Assembly: GCF_001540865.1 (NCBI RefSeq)
Contig: NC_033639.1
Location: 6,916,304-6,980,303, forward strand
Length of the DNA stretch: 64,000 nucleotides
Source: Ananas comosus
Lineage: Eukaryota > Streptophyta > Magnoliopsida > Poales > Bromeliaceae
Reading direction: 5' to 3'
Shown: positions 1 to 11,332 of the stretch, piece after piece
How the letters are laid out: each line of letters starts with the position of its first letter
How positions within the stretch are numbered: position 1 is the first letter of the stretch
The notes under the pieces: model-generated
Told to the model about the DNA's origin: nothing
The model's input: only the letters and a program-made list of their open reading frames with translations
Database searches by the model: none
Position numbers and translations under genes: made by a program

Positions 1-110
1 GTTCGAATCCTAGTTGATTCACATTTTCAGCTAAGTTTATTTCTTAATGAAATAAACGAAGCGGGTAGTGTGCTATCTATCTCTAAAACAAAAAAAAACA
101 AAAAAAAACA
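1..110 (+). mobile_element. tRNA-derived SINE, 3' part (cut by window start)
   Basis: It begins inside the B-box-like motif GTTCGAATCC, followed by the family body (GATTCACATTTTCAGCTAAG, then AAATAAACGAAGCGGGTAG) and an A-rich tail with short C interruptions. It is the mirror image of the copy at 1332-1503, which shows that the missing 5' part holds an A-box-like motif. Confidence 0.75.
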
Positions 111-423
111 ATCTATTGGGATACTCGAATGTGCGGGACCCAAAGCATTTCTCAAAAAAAGGAAAAGGAAAAAAAGAGAAAGAAAAGTGATATGTGACTA
201 GCACAGGATTGTTATAATTGGCTTGGGCCGACTGGCATGTCTTTTGGCCTTTTTGTTTCTTGGATTGATCAACTTTCTGCTCCCACTTTCAAACAAATAA
301 AACTGTACGGATCGGTCAGGCTCGAGTCGGATCCAAGCTCAATGTGGTCCACCTGTTTTTAACCTTATTAATTCGCAAAAAAAGTCTTAGTTGTAAAAGA
401 TATAACATATGTAATAATATGAT

Positions 424-540
424 GGGCTGTCCTTCGCGCAAGTAGCAAAGAGTTTGGTGATTGATATCTGAAGTCTTAACTCTTAAGTTCGAAACCTGAT
501 TGTTTCATATATTTTTTAAGTTCATTTTTTTTAAAAAATG
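424..540 (+). mobile_element. Diverged SINE relic (mirrored at 902-1018, minus strand)
   Basis: It shows the same order of motifs as the SINE family: an A-box-like GCGCAAGTAGCAAAGAG, then a B-box-like GTTCGAAACCTGATTG, then a degenerate body ending in T/A-rich DNA. It is older than the other copies. The mirror copy exists because the relic lies in the inverted repeat. Confidence 0.55.
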
Positions 541-1331
541 AACAAAGTATATAATATGTCACGAATTAATTATATTGTGCCAAGTTAGCTAATAGAGAGT
601 CTAATCCATAGTTATATAGCAGCTTCATACTAAAATGATGTTTAATTTTTTTTTTGTACATTTATAAAATATGGAAATGTCATAATTAGATATTATTATT
701 TCTATGAAATAACTGTATGACAGAGTGATTTTCTCTTAATTTACACTCTATTTATTCACGAAACATGGACAATTTTATAAATGTACAAAAAAAAAATTAA
801 ACATCATTTTAGTATGAAGCTGCTATATAACTATGGATTAGACTCTCTATTAGCTAACTTGGCACAATATAATTAATTCGTGACATATTATATACTTTGT
901 TCATTTTTTAAAAAAAATGAACTTAAAAAATATATGAAACAATCAGGTTTCGAACTTAAGAGTTAAGACTTCAGATATCAATCACCAAACTCTTTGCTAC
1001 TTGCGCGAAGGACAGCCCATCATATTATTACATATGTTATATCTTTTACAACTAAGACTTTTTTTGCGAATTAATAAGGTTAAAAACAGGTGGACCACAT
1101 TGAGCTTGGATCCGACTCGAGCCTGACCGATCCGTACAGTTTTATTTGTTTGAAAGTGGGAGCAGAAAGTTGATCAATCCAAGAAACAAAAAGGCCAAAA
1201 GACATGCCAGTCGGCCCAAGCCAATTATAACAATCCTGTGCTAGTCACATATCACTTTTCTTTCTCTTTTTTTCCTTTTCCTTTTTTTGAGAAATGCTTT
1301 GGGTCCCGCACATTCGAGTATCCCAATAGAT

Positions 1332-1503
1332 TGTTTTTTTTTGTTTTTTTTTGTTTTAGAGATAGATAGCACACTACCCGCTTCGTTTATTTCATTAAGA
1401 AATAAACTTAGCTGAAAATGTGAATCAACTAGGATTCGAACTAGGAACCTCGGATACCAACCACCAAATTTTTTGCCACTTGCTTTAGGGACGGTCGGTC
1501 CCA
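1332..1503 (-). mobile_element. Full-length tRNA-derived SINE
   Basis: Read on the minus strand it starts GGGACCGACCGTCCCTAAAG, then an A-box-like AGCAAGTGGCAAA, then TTCGAATCC (B box), the family body and a long A-rich tail (plus-strand T runs at 1332-1357). The RNA polymerase III internal promoter layout identifies a SINE; the sequence does not fold as a functional tRNA. Only its 3' portion is mirrored at base 1. Confidence 0.8.
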
Positions 1504-1621
1504 ATACATTGTTAAAATGTTGGCATATACATATGAAAGGATTAAGATTTAAGATTTAGGGTGTGATGCTGATACTCTATTTTTTTACGGGTAAACTTTA
1601 ATTTGTTCGCTTATGATTTAN

Positions 1622-1995
1622 ATTTACTTAGTAAATAAATTATGTCAAAATGGACGGTGGAAATTGAATAATCTTTAAAATTTGAGCATAGTACTTTTAA
1701 ATTCAAGATCAAGAATGTTAACCTTAATCTAGATAGTTTAAAGTATTTTCTATCAAAATTTGAAGAAATTGAGATTCTTCTACACCGTTAAACTCCAAAC
1801 TCGCCATAATAGCTATTGAAAATTGACAATTTTGAAATGGTTTAATCATAAAGTAAACTATGTCGAAAAAATATAAAATTTTATTTCTAAAGACTTTAAA
1901 TACCCTAAATCAGTTTTAACGGTGTGGATCGTTGATTTGAATACCCTAAGATCGAAAACGAGACTATATTACCGGAGCTCCGGTAATATAAATAA
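1622..1995. mobile_element. Right half of a foldback MITE, starting at an N join
   Basis: It carries the internal sequence shared by the long foldback MITE family (a 'CTACACCGTTAAACT' block, then 'TTTTAACGGTGTGGATCGTTGATT'), also seen at 7294-7840 and 8336-9006. It ends with a perfect 26-bp palindrome at 1965-1990 centred on CCGGAGCTCCGG. The left half is missing because the piece begins directly after the N at 1621. Confidence 0.6.
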
Positions 1996-2869
1996 TATAG
2001 AAGACTAGCTATATATATATATATGGCCAATTTGCATAAAAAATCCACTTATTTTGGGCTTTTGCAAAATCGGGCCATCTTTTTGGCTTTTGCAGATTCG
2101 GTCCGCTTTTTCAGCAAACTGACCAAAATACCCTTATACCTTTTTCTCTTTCCTCTTTCTCTCTTCTCTTTTTTTCTCTCGTTCTTTTTTCTTTTTCTTC
2201 CCAGAGAGCGGCGAAGACGGAGCAGAGGTGCCCTTATACCATTTTCTTTTCTCTTTTTTCTCTCGTTCTTTTTTTTCTCTCTTCCCAGAGAGCGGCGAAG
2301 ACAGAGCGGCGTCGCCGCCGGCGCCCCCACCTTCCTTGCCTCCGATCCCCCTAAGGCCGGGCTGTGACTTTTTTTTTTTTTGCATTTTTCTTTTCTTTTC
2401 TTCTCTGACTCTCCTCCACAGTTTCCGACGACGGCGCCTCTCTCGCTCTTCCCTGCCCTTGCTCTTTTTTTCTCACCTCTTTTTTGCCTGTCTCCGACTT
2501 TTTCTTCGCCGACACCGGGGAGATTCATGCGGTTTTTGCAGCCTCGGGTGGGGGGTCTTTTTTATTCAAGCGTCGATCACCGACAGGCGCGTGGAGCTGA
2601 TTGCAGAGGTGGTGTTTGTGAAAAAATTATAAAATTCTAGTGGAAAAAATAAAAGATAAGAAAAGTTATATAAAAAACGATGGGAGTATGAATTGTATCG
2701 TTAACTACAAAAAAATTCAAGTTGCATACTTAAGATGTTAACACTTTTTTTAGACTTCTTTTTTAATATATAATTTAAATTTATGGAAATTACACTTTTA
2801 ATATTTATATGTTTCTTTTGGGCACGTGTGTTTCAGAAGTAACGTCGGATTTTACCCACTAAGTATAAA

Positions 2870-3600
2870 AATTAACTCTTTAATGAAGTTGACAACTGTT
2901 TCTCTTTTGTTGCAGTTTATCCTCTTGTTGGCATCATTTTAATCTCTTGTTACACTACAGTTATTTTATACTTAAACGATACACCCAGTTTAAGAGATAT
3001 TTTATAACTGCTTCTCGTCATTTGCAATGTTTTAACTCTTGTTGCCTGATTTCTCCTCTTTAAATAGAAACAGATGCCAACAGAAGGACAAACAGTGCAA
3101 CAAGTGAAGCAGGCAGTTATAAAATCTGTTATAAATGTAGTTTAATAAAAAAATAGATGTTAAGAAGAGAATGGCTAGCAACACGAAAAAAAACTGCACC
3201 ATTTATCCTTAAACTGCAGCTATTTAGAGATATTTATACTGCTTTCTCTTGTTGCACTGTTTTCCTCTTTAAAGAGGAGAGAACAGGTGCAACAGAGAGA
3301 GAAACCAGTGCAACAAGGGATGAAAAGTATAAATATCTGTTAAAGATGTGTAGTTATAAAAAAGAAAATGTGTAACAAGAGATAAAGATGGCGTGCAATA
3401 AGGAAAAAACATGCCACCAATTTATCTTAAAACTGCACCGTTTAGCAGATTATTTATACTGTTTCCTAATGTTGCCTGTTTCTCCTCTTTTGTACTGTTT
3501 CTCTCTTTAAAGGGAGAAACAGGTTATGCACAGGAGAGAAAACAGAATGCAAAAAGAGAGGAAGCCCAGATCATTCTGTTAAAATGTGCAGTTTAAAATA
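2870..3600. repeat. Three imperfect ~260-bp repeats with internal palindromes
   Basis: Blocks built on 'ACTGCA/C..TTTA..AGATATTTATACTG', a foldback 'CCTCTTTAAAGAGG'-type centre and 'CAACAGAG/AAACAG' runs recur near 2920-3120, 3195-3370 and 3415-3600. Each block is itself partly self-complementary. They lie between the MULE's pyrimidine-rich end and the GC-rich cargo. No gene was recognised here. Confidence 0.55.
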
Positions 3601-3601
3601 A

Positions 3602-4060
3602 AAACAGTCCGACCCGTTCGCCACACGCCGGCGCCGCCTTGACGGCGACGAGATCGGGCTGGGGTGTCGCGTGGCGCGACGCGAGGACGTCTTCGATGTC
3701 GTCGTGGGAGAAGCAGAGGCGTAGTCGGCTGGAATTCTGCGACGACGGGGAGGAGGAACAAATATTCCAAGACCGGCAGCGCCAGAGGAAGAAGACCGCG
3801 GCGCTGGTGGCGGCCGTTGCGCTCGCTCCCCTCCTGCGCCCGCTTGTTGGCCTCCCTTACTTCTTCTCGCCGTATGTCTTGCTTTCTCCGCATCCGACCC
3901 CGAACCCCTTCCCAGCTGGCCGTAACCGCACGCGGCGAGTGAGATCGGCGGGGGTCAGCAGTCGGCGGGGAGAGGGAGAGAGGGATCGCGGTACGAAGGC
4001 GAGGTGAAAGGTGAGGAGCCCGGGCGACGAAGTGAAGAAGGTATGAAGTGAGGAGGGAGG
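3602..4060. pseudogene. GC-rich captured fragment inside the MULE (origin unknown)
   Basis: Composition changes abruptly from AT-rich repeats to strongly CpG-rich DNA at about 3602, and back at about 4085. Both strands stay open for long stretches (plus 3639-4007, minus 4136-3579), as expected for GC-rich monocot exon DNA. The plus frame from 3696 reads as a charged segment followed by an Ala/Leu-rich stretch. I recognise no domain. The pattern resembles host-gene capture by a Pack-MULE, but the donor cannot be named from sequence alone. Alternatives are the element's own GC-rich subterminal DNA or a small hypothetical gene. Confidence 0.45.
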
Positions 4061-4302
4061 CCAGACGGTAGAGAAAGAAGCGCGGTCGCGCTTTATACTT
4101 TTCTGGCGCCGCAATGAGCAAAATAAAGACGGACAAAACGAAGAAGGAGAGCAGAAAAGGAAGTGAAAAAGTAATAAGGCGTATTTGTCGAGTTTGCCTG
4201 GATAAAAGTTAGCGTCGACGATGATGCTGCAAAAACGAAGAAAGAGATGACCCGGTTTTGCAAAAGCCCCAAAAAGTACGTGAATTTTTTATGACAGAAG
4301 CC

Positions 4303-6226
4303 ATATATAATATATATATTATATATATTATTATTATATATATATATAGTGGAGGTGAGAATTCTATCTGATAGCAAAACGGGCCGTGCACCATTTGTTT
4401 TCGTATATGGAGCCTCTTAATCGACGATCGGTTACCGTTGGACAATGATCTATACAATTGAAGTGATTATTTAAGAAAATCAAATTTCAATCATTTTCTA
4501 CATATTTGCCTAATGATCAAAGCAAGTTGCTTCAAAATATTGTAATTTTAATGGAATAGATATGAGCAAAACTTTTTCTCGGATTTACGGCGCAAAGAAT
4601 CAATTAATTGAATTTTGTTAAGAAATGAATTCTGTTAATATTTTAAAACCAAATATATACTCTTTGATCTTGATTACAAGAGATCCTCATTCATTTTTTT
4701 TAAAGAATATTCTTTTCAACCGTGTCTTTTTTGTGTCATCGATGGATAATGGAGAAAACAATCAGAAAGTGTATGAAATTTTGAATTTATAACACTTAAA
4801 GTGGGATAGATCATGTTCAACGGTGTCATTCGATCGATTTGGAGGTCAGATCAATCGAAAGCAAATAAGATTGGACACGGAACCATGTGCTAAATCGATA
4901 ATAATTCATATACACTCTATTATATATAATTATATATTAATTATATTATATATTATATATATATATATATAATAATATAATATAATAAAGTTGACTAGAA
5001 TAACATATCGGACGTAAACGTAGTATTCTAGCTAATAAGAGAATGAGTATTATGAAATTATTTCTAAACCTCAAGTGGTCTAGATTCATGTCCAACGGCT
5101 ACACGGTGATCGATCGGATTTGGAGGTCCATCATCGCAACAAATGCGAGTGGCAATGAGCTGTTTGCCTATCGTAATAATATCGATAGTCACTCTATACA
5201 TATATATTATATTATATATATATATATAATTTTCTTACTATATTAATATATCATAGATAAGTATACTTATATATATATATATAAAGAGTTGCGTTAGAAT
5301 AATATACGGTAGATAACGGAAGCCGTTTTACTAATCGATTTTGTTTTCAGATGATAGAGCTTCCAAAATCAATCGCTTCGTTTAACATAAATTATACCAC
5401 ATTGAACGTGTTTAGAAATCCAATTTAAATATTGTTCGACATTCATTGAAATACATGAATCAAAGGGTAATTCAAAATTATGCAATTTTAAATGGTCAGA
5501 TAGAGGCGCTTTCTGTTTAACGGCGTAAGATAATTCAAATCAATTGAATTATTTGTTAGAAAATTCTTTTAGCTATTTAAATAAGATCTATATCTTATCT
5601 TTGATTACAAGATCTATCATCAACTTTTTTTTAAGGTATTCATTTTAGTCATTCATTTTTTATGTTCCTTGATGGGATAAGGCAACAATATCGAAAGTGC
5701 AGTGTGAAATTTGATTGTGTACATAGTTTTAAATGGTTTAGAATATATATTACGGAGGCGATGTCAATTTGAAGCTTAATTATCGAAAACAAATCGGTAG
5801 TAAAACGGACTGTTGACTACGATATGTATTCGTAGCTCAACTCACTATATTATATAAGTTATATAGAGAGAAGGAGAGGAGAGAAGAGAGAGATCGAACG
5901 ATGAGAGACGGCAATGAGAGAGAGAGAGAAGGAAGAGTAAGTGGATGGAGCTACTAGTAGTAGCAATATCCATTGTTGCTACCAGTTTTTTAGGCCTATT
6001 GATCAACTACTTTCATCATTATTTCAATAGTCATTGGTTAATACTATAACCAGTGAGGATCACTCACCCCCCCATAGGGGACCCACAACTCGCTAACTAA
6101 CTGTATATCCGACCTACAATTTTATCCAAGGTGTTAAAACTTGAGAGGTATTATATTAATCGTTTTCGTGACCTAATTCTTCTTATCTCTCTCTCTCCGT
6201 ATTATATATATATATATATATATATA
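4303..6226. repeat. AT-microsatellite and decayed MITE debris, no gene
   Basis: Runs of (TA)n occur near 4310-4350, 4915-4985, 5200-5230 and 5265-5285. Between them are three or more decayed copies of the foldback MITE internal sequence (blocks such as 'ATCGACGATCGGTTACCGTTGGA', split by indels, near 4420, 4820, 5110 and 5330) and a GA-rich run (5865-5935). A partial small MITE begins near 5945. I see no coding sequence. Confidence 0.55.
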
Positions 6227-6474
6227 GTAGAGCTACTATACTATCGGAAGCATAAAGTGGTTGGTGCTTTCGATTTTTTAGCCCTTAGATCAACTCGATT
6301 GATTATTTCTAACAATTGGATTAATATTATTAACCAATGGGGATCACTCAACTCTAGGGGGACCACTAAACCCTAAGGGAATCGCCATCATCCCAACTGT
6401 AGAATTTTTGATCCAAGGGCTAAAAAATTGAAAGCACCAATTACTTTATGCTTCTGATAGCATAGTAGCTCTAC
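6227..6474. mobile_element. ~250-bp MITE (GTAGAGCTACTATACTATCG family)
   Basis: The terminal inverted repeats are GTAGAGCTACTATACTATCG on the left and the complement (…GATAGCATAGTAGCTCTAC) on the right, followed by AT-rich flanks. The interior reads '…TTTTAGCCCTTAGATCAACT…' and '…CATCATCCCAACTGTA…'. Clear relatives are at 16835-17085 and 20055-20547, and more distant ones at 9035-9243 and 29638-29850. There is no coding capacity. Confidence 0.75.
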
Positions 6475-6481
6475 ACTATAT

Positions 6482-7230
6482 GAGCGTGTTTGGTTCGCTT
6501 CTTTTTCACCATGGAATCGGAATCGAAATGGTGAATTCATTTATGGGTGTTTGCTATGCGAGAATCCCATTCCGATTCCGATTCCCGAGTGGAATAGGAA
6601 TCTCCCAATCACCTCTTTTTCCAATTCGGCCTAGAAGGCCGGATTGGAATTTGAATCCGGACAGAATGGGTATTTATTCAGATTAAATTTATTTTTTCAA
6701 CTTTTTTTAATTAAAATATGTGTTTAAATTTAGAAATAAAATTTATAATTTTAAACTTTAATTTGAATTTGAATTAAAAATTAAAATTTAATCAAGTATT
6801 TTGAATCTAACTTATAAATTTGAATTTAGATTAAATTTTAATTTATATAAAGTGTTTTCAAAATTTATTTATAACTTAAATTAAATTTATGGATTAAAAT
6901 TAAAATTTAAATTGTAATTTTAAGTTTGAATTTGAATAAATCGAAATTTAGTTTTATATTTTGAATTATCCATTCAACTTCAAAATTTTATTTTTTTTAA
7001 AAAAAATAGANATTTTTTTAAAAAAATGGATTTAAAATTTTGACATCATTTTAAAATTTTGGTGTAAAATTTTAATATTTAATTTTTAATTTGAATTTAA
7101 ATTAATATATTATAAAGATAAAGTTAATATATTAATTTGATTTCGTTTTTTATATCTACCTGAACCAAACACTGATAATAGGAATAATTTATTCTGATTC
7201 CGATTCCGATTCAGGTAACGAACCAAACAG
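6482..7230. mobile_element. Tourist-like (PIF/Harbinger-type) MITE, AT-rich core
   Basis: The left end is GCGTGTTTGGTTCGCTT and the right end AACGAACCAAACAG, the usual 'TTTGGTT…AACCAAA' termini of Tourist-like elements. Subterminal GATTCCGATTCC repeats occur on both sides (6560-6600; 7195-7280). The core is almost pure A/T built from short AAATTT-type words. It includes the N at 7011, which sits between two T/A runs and so may be a collapsed join. Confidence 0.55.
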
Positions 7231-7293
7231 AATTAGGTAATGAGTCATTCTGATTCCGATTACAACTTATTTCGATTCCGATTATATATGTAT

Positions 7294-7840
7294 AGGCTAG
7301 GACTACTATACTCTTATGAGTATAGAGCACTTCGTACTTATAACTTATTTTCAATGATGGCGTTTCCGAATTGACAATCCACTCCGTTAAATATGATCTA
7401 AAGTATTTGAAACTTTTAGAAAATAAATTTCGTAATTTTTCAAAATCATAATAAAGTTCATCAAGCGAGTATAAAATGAGCGGTCAAAATCAAACGACGT
7501 CTTAAAAATGGATGATCGGATCCTTCAATTTAAGATCGGAGTTATTGATCTTTATCTATGTAGTCAATATAATTTTTTATCAAAAATTCAACTAATTTTG
7601 ATTCTTTTACACCGTTAAACTGGTATATATCCCATACCGGCCGTTAAAAGTTGTCAATTTTGTGATATTTTGATCGTAAGGTAAATGATATCGAAAAATT
7701 ATAAAATTTGATTTCCAGACGTTTTAAATGCTCTAGATAACGTTTAATGGTGTGGATCGTCGATTCGGAAGCTCTATCATTGAAAATAATTTATGAGTAC
7801 GAGGGCGATCGTACTCATAAGAGTATAGTAGCCGGACGAC
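7294..7840. mobile_element. Foldback MITE (~550 bp)
   Basis: Termini: CTACTATACTCTTATGAGTA on the left and TACTCATAAGAGTATAGTAG on the right. The interior is itself an imperfect inverted repeat around a centre near 7580-7620 (the 'CACCGTTAAACTGG' region), so the whole element can fold into a long hairpin. There is no coding capacity. Relatives are at 1622-1995, 8521-9006, 17131-19515, 20578-21120, 28778-28924 and 56908-57445. Confidence 0.7.
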
Positions 7841-9006
7841 TAGGGCGATCAATGATAGGACATCCGATTCGACGATCGGTTCCGTTCGGTATAATCTACC
7901 CTATTGGAACTATCTAGAAACCAAATTTTATAATTTTTTTACATCTTTTACTAAGAAATCAAAAGGTCTCAAAAATGACTATTTTAACGGCCAATGCAGT
8001 ACGTTTTTAAGTTCAACGGTGTAGAAGTATCCAAATTACATGAAAATTTAATAAAAAATTCTACTTAATATCAATAGCAAGATCAATACTTTCGATTTAA
8101 AATTTGAGTCCTTTATCATTATTTTTTATGAGATTTTTATTCTCAGCCGTTCATTTTGAGACTACTCGTTTACTAGGCAAACGAAGTCAAAAAATTATGA
8201 AATTTAGTTTCTAGATAGTTCCAATAGCGTAGATTATGTCTAACGGAACCGATCGTCGAATCGGACGTCCCATCATCGAAAATAACTTATAAGTACGGAG
8301 GCCCTTGTACTTTCAAAAGTATAGGAGCCTAGCTNGATATTTTGATCGTAAGGTAAATGATGTCGAAAAATTATAAAATTTGATTTCCAGACGTTTTAAA
8401 TGCTCTAGATAACGTTTAATAGTGCGGATCGTCGATTCGGAAGCTCTATCATCGAAAACAATTTATGAGTACGTAGGCAATCGTACTCATAAGAGTATAG
8501 TAGCCGGACGGCTAGGGCGATCAATGATAGGACATCCGATTCGACGATCGGTTCCGTTAGGTATAATCTACCCTATTGGAACTATCTAGAAACTAAATTT
8601 TATAATTTTTTTACATCTTTTACTAAGCGATCAAAAGGTCCCAAAAATGACTATTTTAACGGCCGATGCAGCACGTTTTTAAGTTCAACGGTGTAGAAGT
8701 ATCCAAATTACATGAAAATTTAATAGAAAATTCTACTTAACGTCAATAGCAAGATCAATACTTCCGATTTGAAATTTGAGCCCTTTATCATTATTTTTTA
8801 TGAGATTTTTATTCTCAGCCGTTCATTTTGAGGCTACTCGTTTACTAGACAAACGAAGTCAAAAAATTAGGAAATTTGGTTTCTAGATAGTTCGAATAGC
8901 GTAGATCATGTCTAACGGAACCGATCGTCGAATCGGACGTCTCATCATCGAAAATAACTTACAAGTACGGAGGCTCCCGTACTTTCGAAAGTATAGGAGC
9001 CTAGCT
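7664..9006. repeat. 671-bp direct duplication joined by a single N
   Basis: Bases 7664-8334 and 8336-9006 align without indels at an offset of 672, with scattered substitutions (for example GATATCG versus GATGTCG near the start). The N at 8335 is the junction. Each copy holds the end of one foldback MITE and a 5'-truncated second one ending in AGTATAGGAGCCTAGCT. Divergence rules out simple PCR-like duplication; two haplotypes placed end to end by the assembler is the simplest reading. Confidence 0.85.
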
Positions 9007-9034
9007 ATATATATATATATATATATATATAATT

Positions 9035-9243
9035 GAGCTAGAATACTTTTAAAAGTATCACCACATTAGTGTTTTTAGATTTCTAGCCCTTCGATCTACT
9101 CCTTGATTACTAATAGTCATTGGATCAAACACTATTCCACCTACCACCACCTACCACCATCATCCCAACCTTACATTTCTCCATTCAAGAGTTGAAAACT
9201 CAAAAGCACCAATCTCTTGGTGCTTTTGAAAGTATTCTAGCTC
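9035..9243. mobile_element. Small MITE, GAGCTAGAATACTTTT termini
   Basis: The ends GAGCTAGAATACTTTTAAAAG and CTTTTGAAAGTATTCTAGCTC are near-perfect inverted repeats. The interior shares 'TTTCTAGCCCTTCGATCTAC' and 'CATCATCCCAACCTTACA' with the GTAGAGCTAC MITE family. It is flanked by (TA)n on the left and (CT)n(TA)n(TG)n on the right. Confidence 0.65.
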
Positions 9244-9244
9244 A

Positions 9245-9254
9245 ACTCTCTCTC

Positions 9255-9300
<46 letters not shown>

Positions 9301-9301
9301 A
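9245..9301. repeat. Compound microsatellite (CT)n(TA)n(TG)n
   Basis: A short CT run leads into TATATA repeats and then about 13 TG units. It sits directly at the end of the MITE 9035-9243. Confidence 0.9.
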
Positions 9302-9473
9302 TTTTTGTTCGCTGTATGGAGAATAAATTCATGGATTACATGTGTTTTCTGAAATTTCAGTAAATTATAATTTAATATTTTGTTAATTACGAAGAATATG
9401 TAGCTAACTTGCTATCTGATACTGCATAAAACAATGGATTATATATGTTTAAATAACCAGAAAAAAACATTCT

Positions 9474-9622
9474 CTAGAGCAAGTGGCAAAGGGCTTGGTA
9501 ATTGGTACGTACTCAGGACCCAAGTTCGAATCCTAATTGATTCACATTTTCAGCTAAGTTTATTTCTAAAAAAAATAAAACGAAGCCGGTAGTGTGTTAC
9601 CTATCTCTCAAAAAAAAAAAAA
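9474..9622 (+). mobile_element. tRNA-derived SINE
   Basis: A-box-like AGAGCAAGTGGCAAAGGG, B-box-like AAGTTCGAATCCTAATTG, family body and a terminal run of A at 9607-9622. It lacks the first few family bases. Confidence 0.78.
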
Positions 9623-10072
9623 ACTAGAAAATATAATTTTTTCAATATTTTATATTTAATAGTTCTTGAGGCTTCCTTTTTATTAGATGAGGGGTGGAAA
9701 CTGTCACTTGTGGGAGCTCCACATTTTGTGAAGTTTTTTGAATGTTTTTTAGTTCCTTGTTTTCTTGTTTGCTTTTTTGTTAAATTATTAAAACTCAATT
9801 TGTGCATGAAAAATTTACATTGGTGTGAGTATTGTTTGGTTTGTTTACATTTGTACACTGAGGTAACTCTTTTCTTGTTTGATTACATATGTTTTGTTTG
9901 TGTATGAAAAATTTACATTTGTACACTGAGGTAACTCTTTTCTTTTGTTTCGTTTGTTATTGGTGAATATATTGTCTACATTGGTGTGAGTATTAATTGT
10001 TTGGTTTTTTCTTTTTGTCCTCTCCTGCAATATGATGTATATTTAACCCTTTCTTAAAAATAAATATATATA
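9623..10072. repeat. T-rich non-coding DNA with a 66-bp-spaced direct repeat
   Basis: A block of roughly 30 bp containing TACACTGAGGTAACTCTTTT occurs twice, near 9846-9878 and 9912-9944. Words such as TTGGTGTGAGTATT also recur (9820, 9980). Short open frames on both strands arise from this repetition and show no protein features. Confidence 0.6.
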
Positions 10073-10683
10073 AACTAAATTATATAAAACTCCCTGTCAA
10101 AATTTGATTTTTACTTTTTTTTTTCTGTCATTTAAAAACCTATATTTCACTCCCTTGTAAAATAAAAAATATTCACAGAGGGGATACGATGTGAACTGTG
10201 ATGACAAAATGACCATTTTGCCCTTCACCATTTTCGTCTCCTCTCTCATCTTGCTCATCCGCCACCTCGATCGGCCGCGGTTCCTCTCCATTTTCTTCTC
10301 CACCTGTTCATTTTCTCCTCCTACACCCTCGTTTGTCCCTCCATTTCAATGACAATAGAAAGAAAATCGAGATGGGCGTGGATGGAGAGGTGGGCAAGGG
10401 CAACGGCGGAGGAGGGCGAGGGAGTGTTTATGGGCGCGGACGAAGATGTGGGCGAGGGCGAGGCAGTGGAGGAGGGCGGGGCCGCGAGGCTTCGAGGCGG
10501 AGGAGGGCGGAGGGTATTTTTTGCATTAAAAAAATATTTTATAACGGAACCCTAACGGATCACTAATGTTAGGGAGTAAAGTGAATATTTTTTATTTTAC
10601 AAGGAGGCCAAAGTGTATATTTTAAATGACAGGGGGAGAAAATAAACAATCGGGTTTTGCCGGAGAATTTTTTGTAATTTAAC
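10073..10683. mobile_element. Small MULE-like element with GC-rich core (copy A)
   Basis: Terminal inverted repeats of about 100 bp run from AACTAAATTATATAAAACTC inward, and from TGTAATTTAAC outward at the right. Both contain the words 'CTGTCATTTAAAA' and 'CTTGTAAAAT'. The core (10200-10530) has a CGATCGGCCGCG motif and a purine-rich (GGAGGAGGGCG)-type stretch. It is a diverged sister of 48890-49534, whose 9-bp target duplication supports the class. Here the flanking duplication is not clear. The open frames in the core are composition artefacts. Confidence 0.7.
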
Positions 10684-11332
10684 ATTATAAAATAGAAGGC
10701 TTTAAAAAAGTAATGGGGTATGAGATGTAATATTTTTAGAAGCACAAAACAGTTTATAATTTTAGAATTGAGCATCAAAATTGAAGGTTAAAGCTATTAA
10801 ACATGATAATGATATTTGAACTTTATATAGGCATAATTCGCAATTACGGTATCATTAACCACCTAATCAAATAGTCTCTAAATTGGTAATTTCAATGCTC
10901 GAAGTGTTTTCCTGTCTAATAGTGTAGAACATTCAAAATTTTTTTGATAGTATAGAGCGCACTGCATTTTTATTAGATTCACAATTCATGCATTGTATAA
11001 GATTTTTACCATGCCATCAATATTGCATGACTAACAGATAACAAATTTAAACAGTGAAAGAATAATATCTTTTATGTTTATATTAAAAATTTCTGATCAT
11101 ATTTAGGTTTAAAATTGTTGATAGGCCCGTGACGCCTAATGGAATTAAGAATTCAGAAACTTTTATTCTGATATCATCTTAAACCACTCGACCCCAACCC
11201 AAAATGTAATCATATACAACACATACAATCACATTAATTAATAAATTAATTGTGCTGGGACATAGACTCGGAGTTGTCTCACCAATTACAAATAGGTGAC
11301 ACAAAATTTAATTCATTTATCAAGAACAATGG
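10684..11332. other. AT-rich intergenic DNA, nothing recognised
   Basis: No long open frame, transposon ends or RNA gene could be recognised on either strand. Confidence 0.6.

Larger units (their letters stand above)
1..1441. repeat. Perfect 670-bp inverted repeat with 101-bp spacer
   Basis: Bases 1-670 are the exact reverse complement of 772-1441; every stretch I compared matches, with paired coordinates summing to 1442. The spacer (671-771) is not self-complementary. The left arm is cut by the window start, so the repeat may extend further left. The arms hold the 3' part of a SINE and a second SINE-like relic. The other foldback repeats in the window are clearly diverged between arms, so identity here means a very recent event or an assembly fold-back. 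Confidence 0.93.
2025..4302. mobile_element. MULE (Mutator-like) with GC-rich cargo, Pack-MULE-like
   Basis: The two ends are long imperfect inverted repeats: GGCCAATTTGCATAAAAAAT at 2025 onward, and its reverse-complement relative (GGCTTCTGTCATAAAAAATT read inward) ending at 4302. In both, similarity continues inward for about 100 bp through 'GGCTTTTGCAAAA-CGGG-CAT'. The flanks are AT microsatellites, so the target duplication cannot be read cleanly. Inside are pyrimidine-rich DNA, a set of imperfect repeats (2870-3600) and a sharply GC-rich segment (3602-4060). No transposase was found, so the element is non-autonomous. A related element lies at 35612-39051. Confidence 0.7.

Noticed and set aside
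2049..2632. Several overlapping Lys/Arg-rich or Phe/Ser-rich frames on both strands
   Set aside because: They come from the C/T-rich subterminal DNA of the MULE 2025-4302; composition, not coding selection, keeps them open.
10333..10566. Gly/Arg-rich open frames
   Set aside because: They lie in the GC-rich array inside a small MULE; similar frames appear at 49186-49413 in the sister copy, with different repeat number and no domain.
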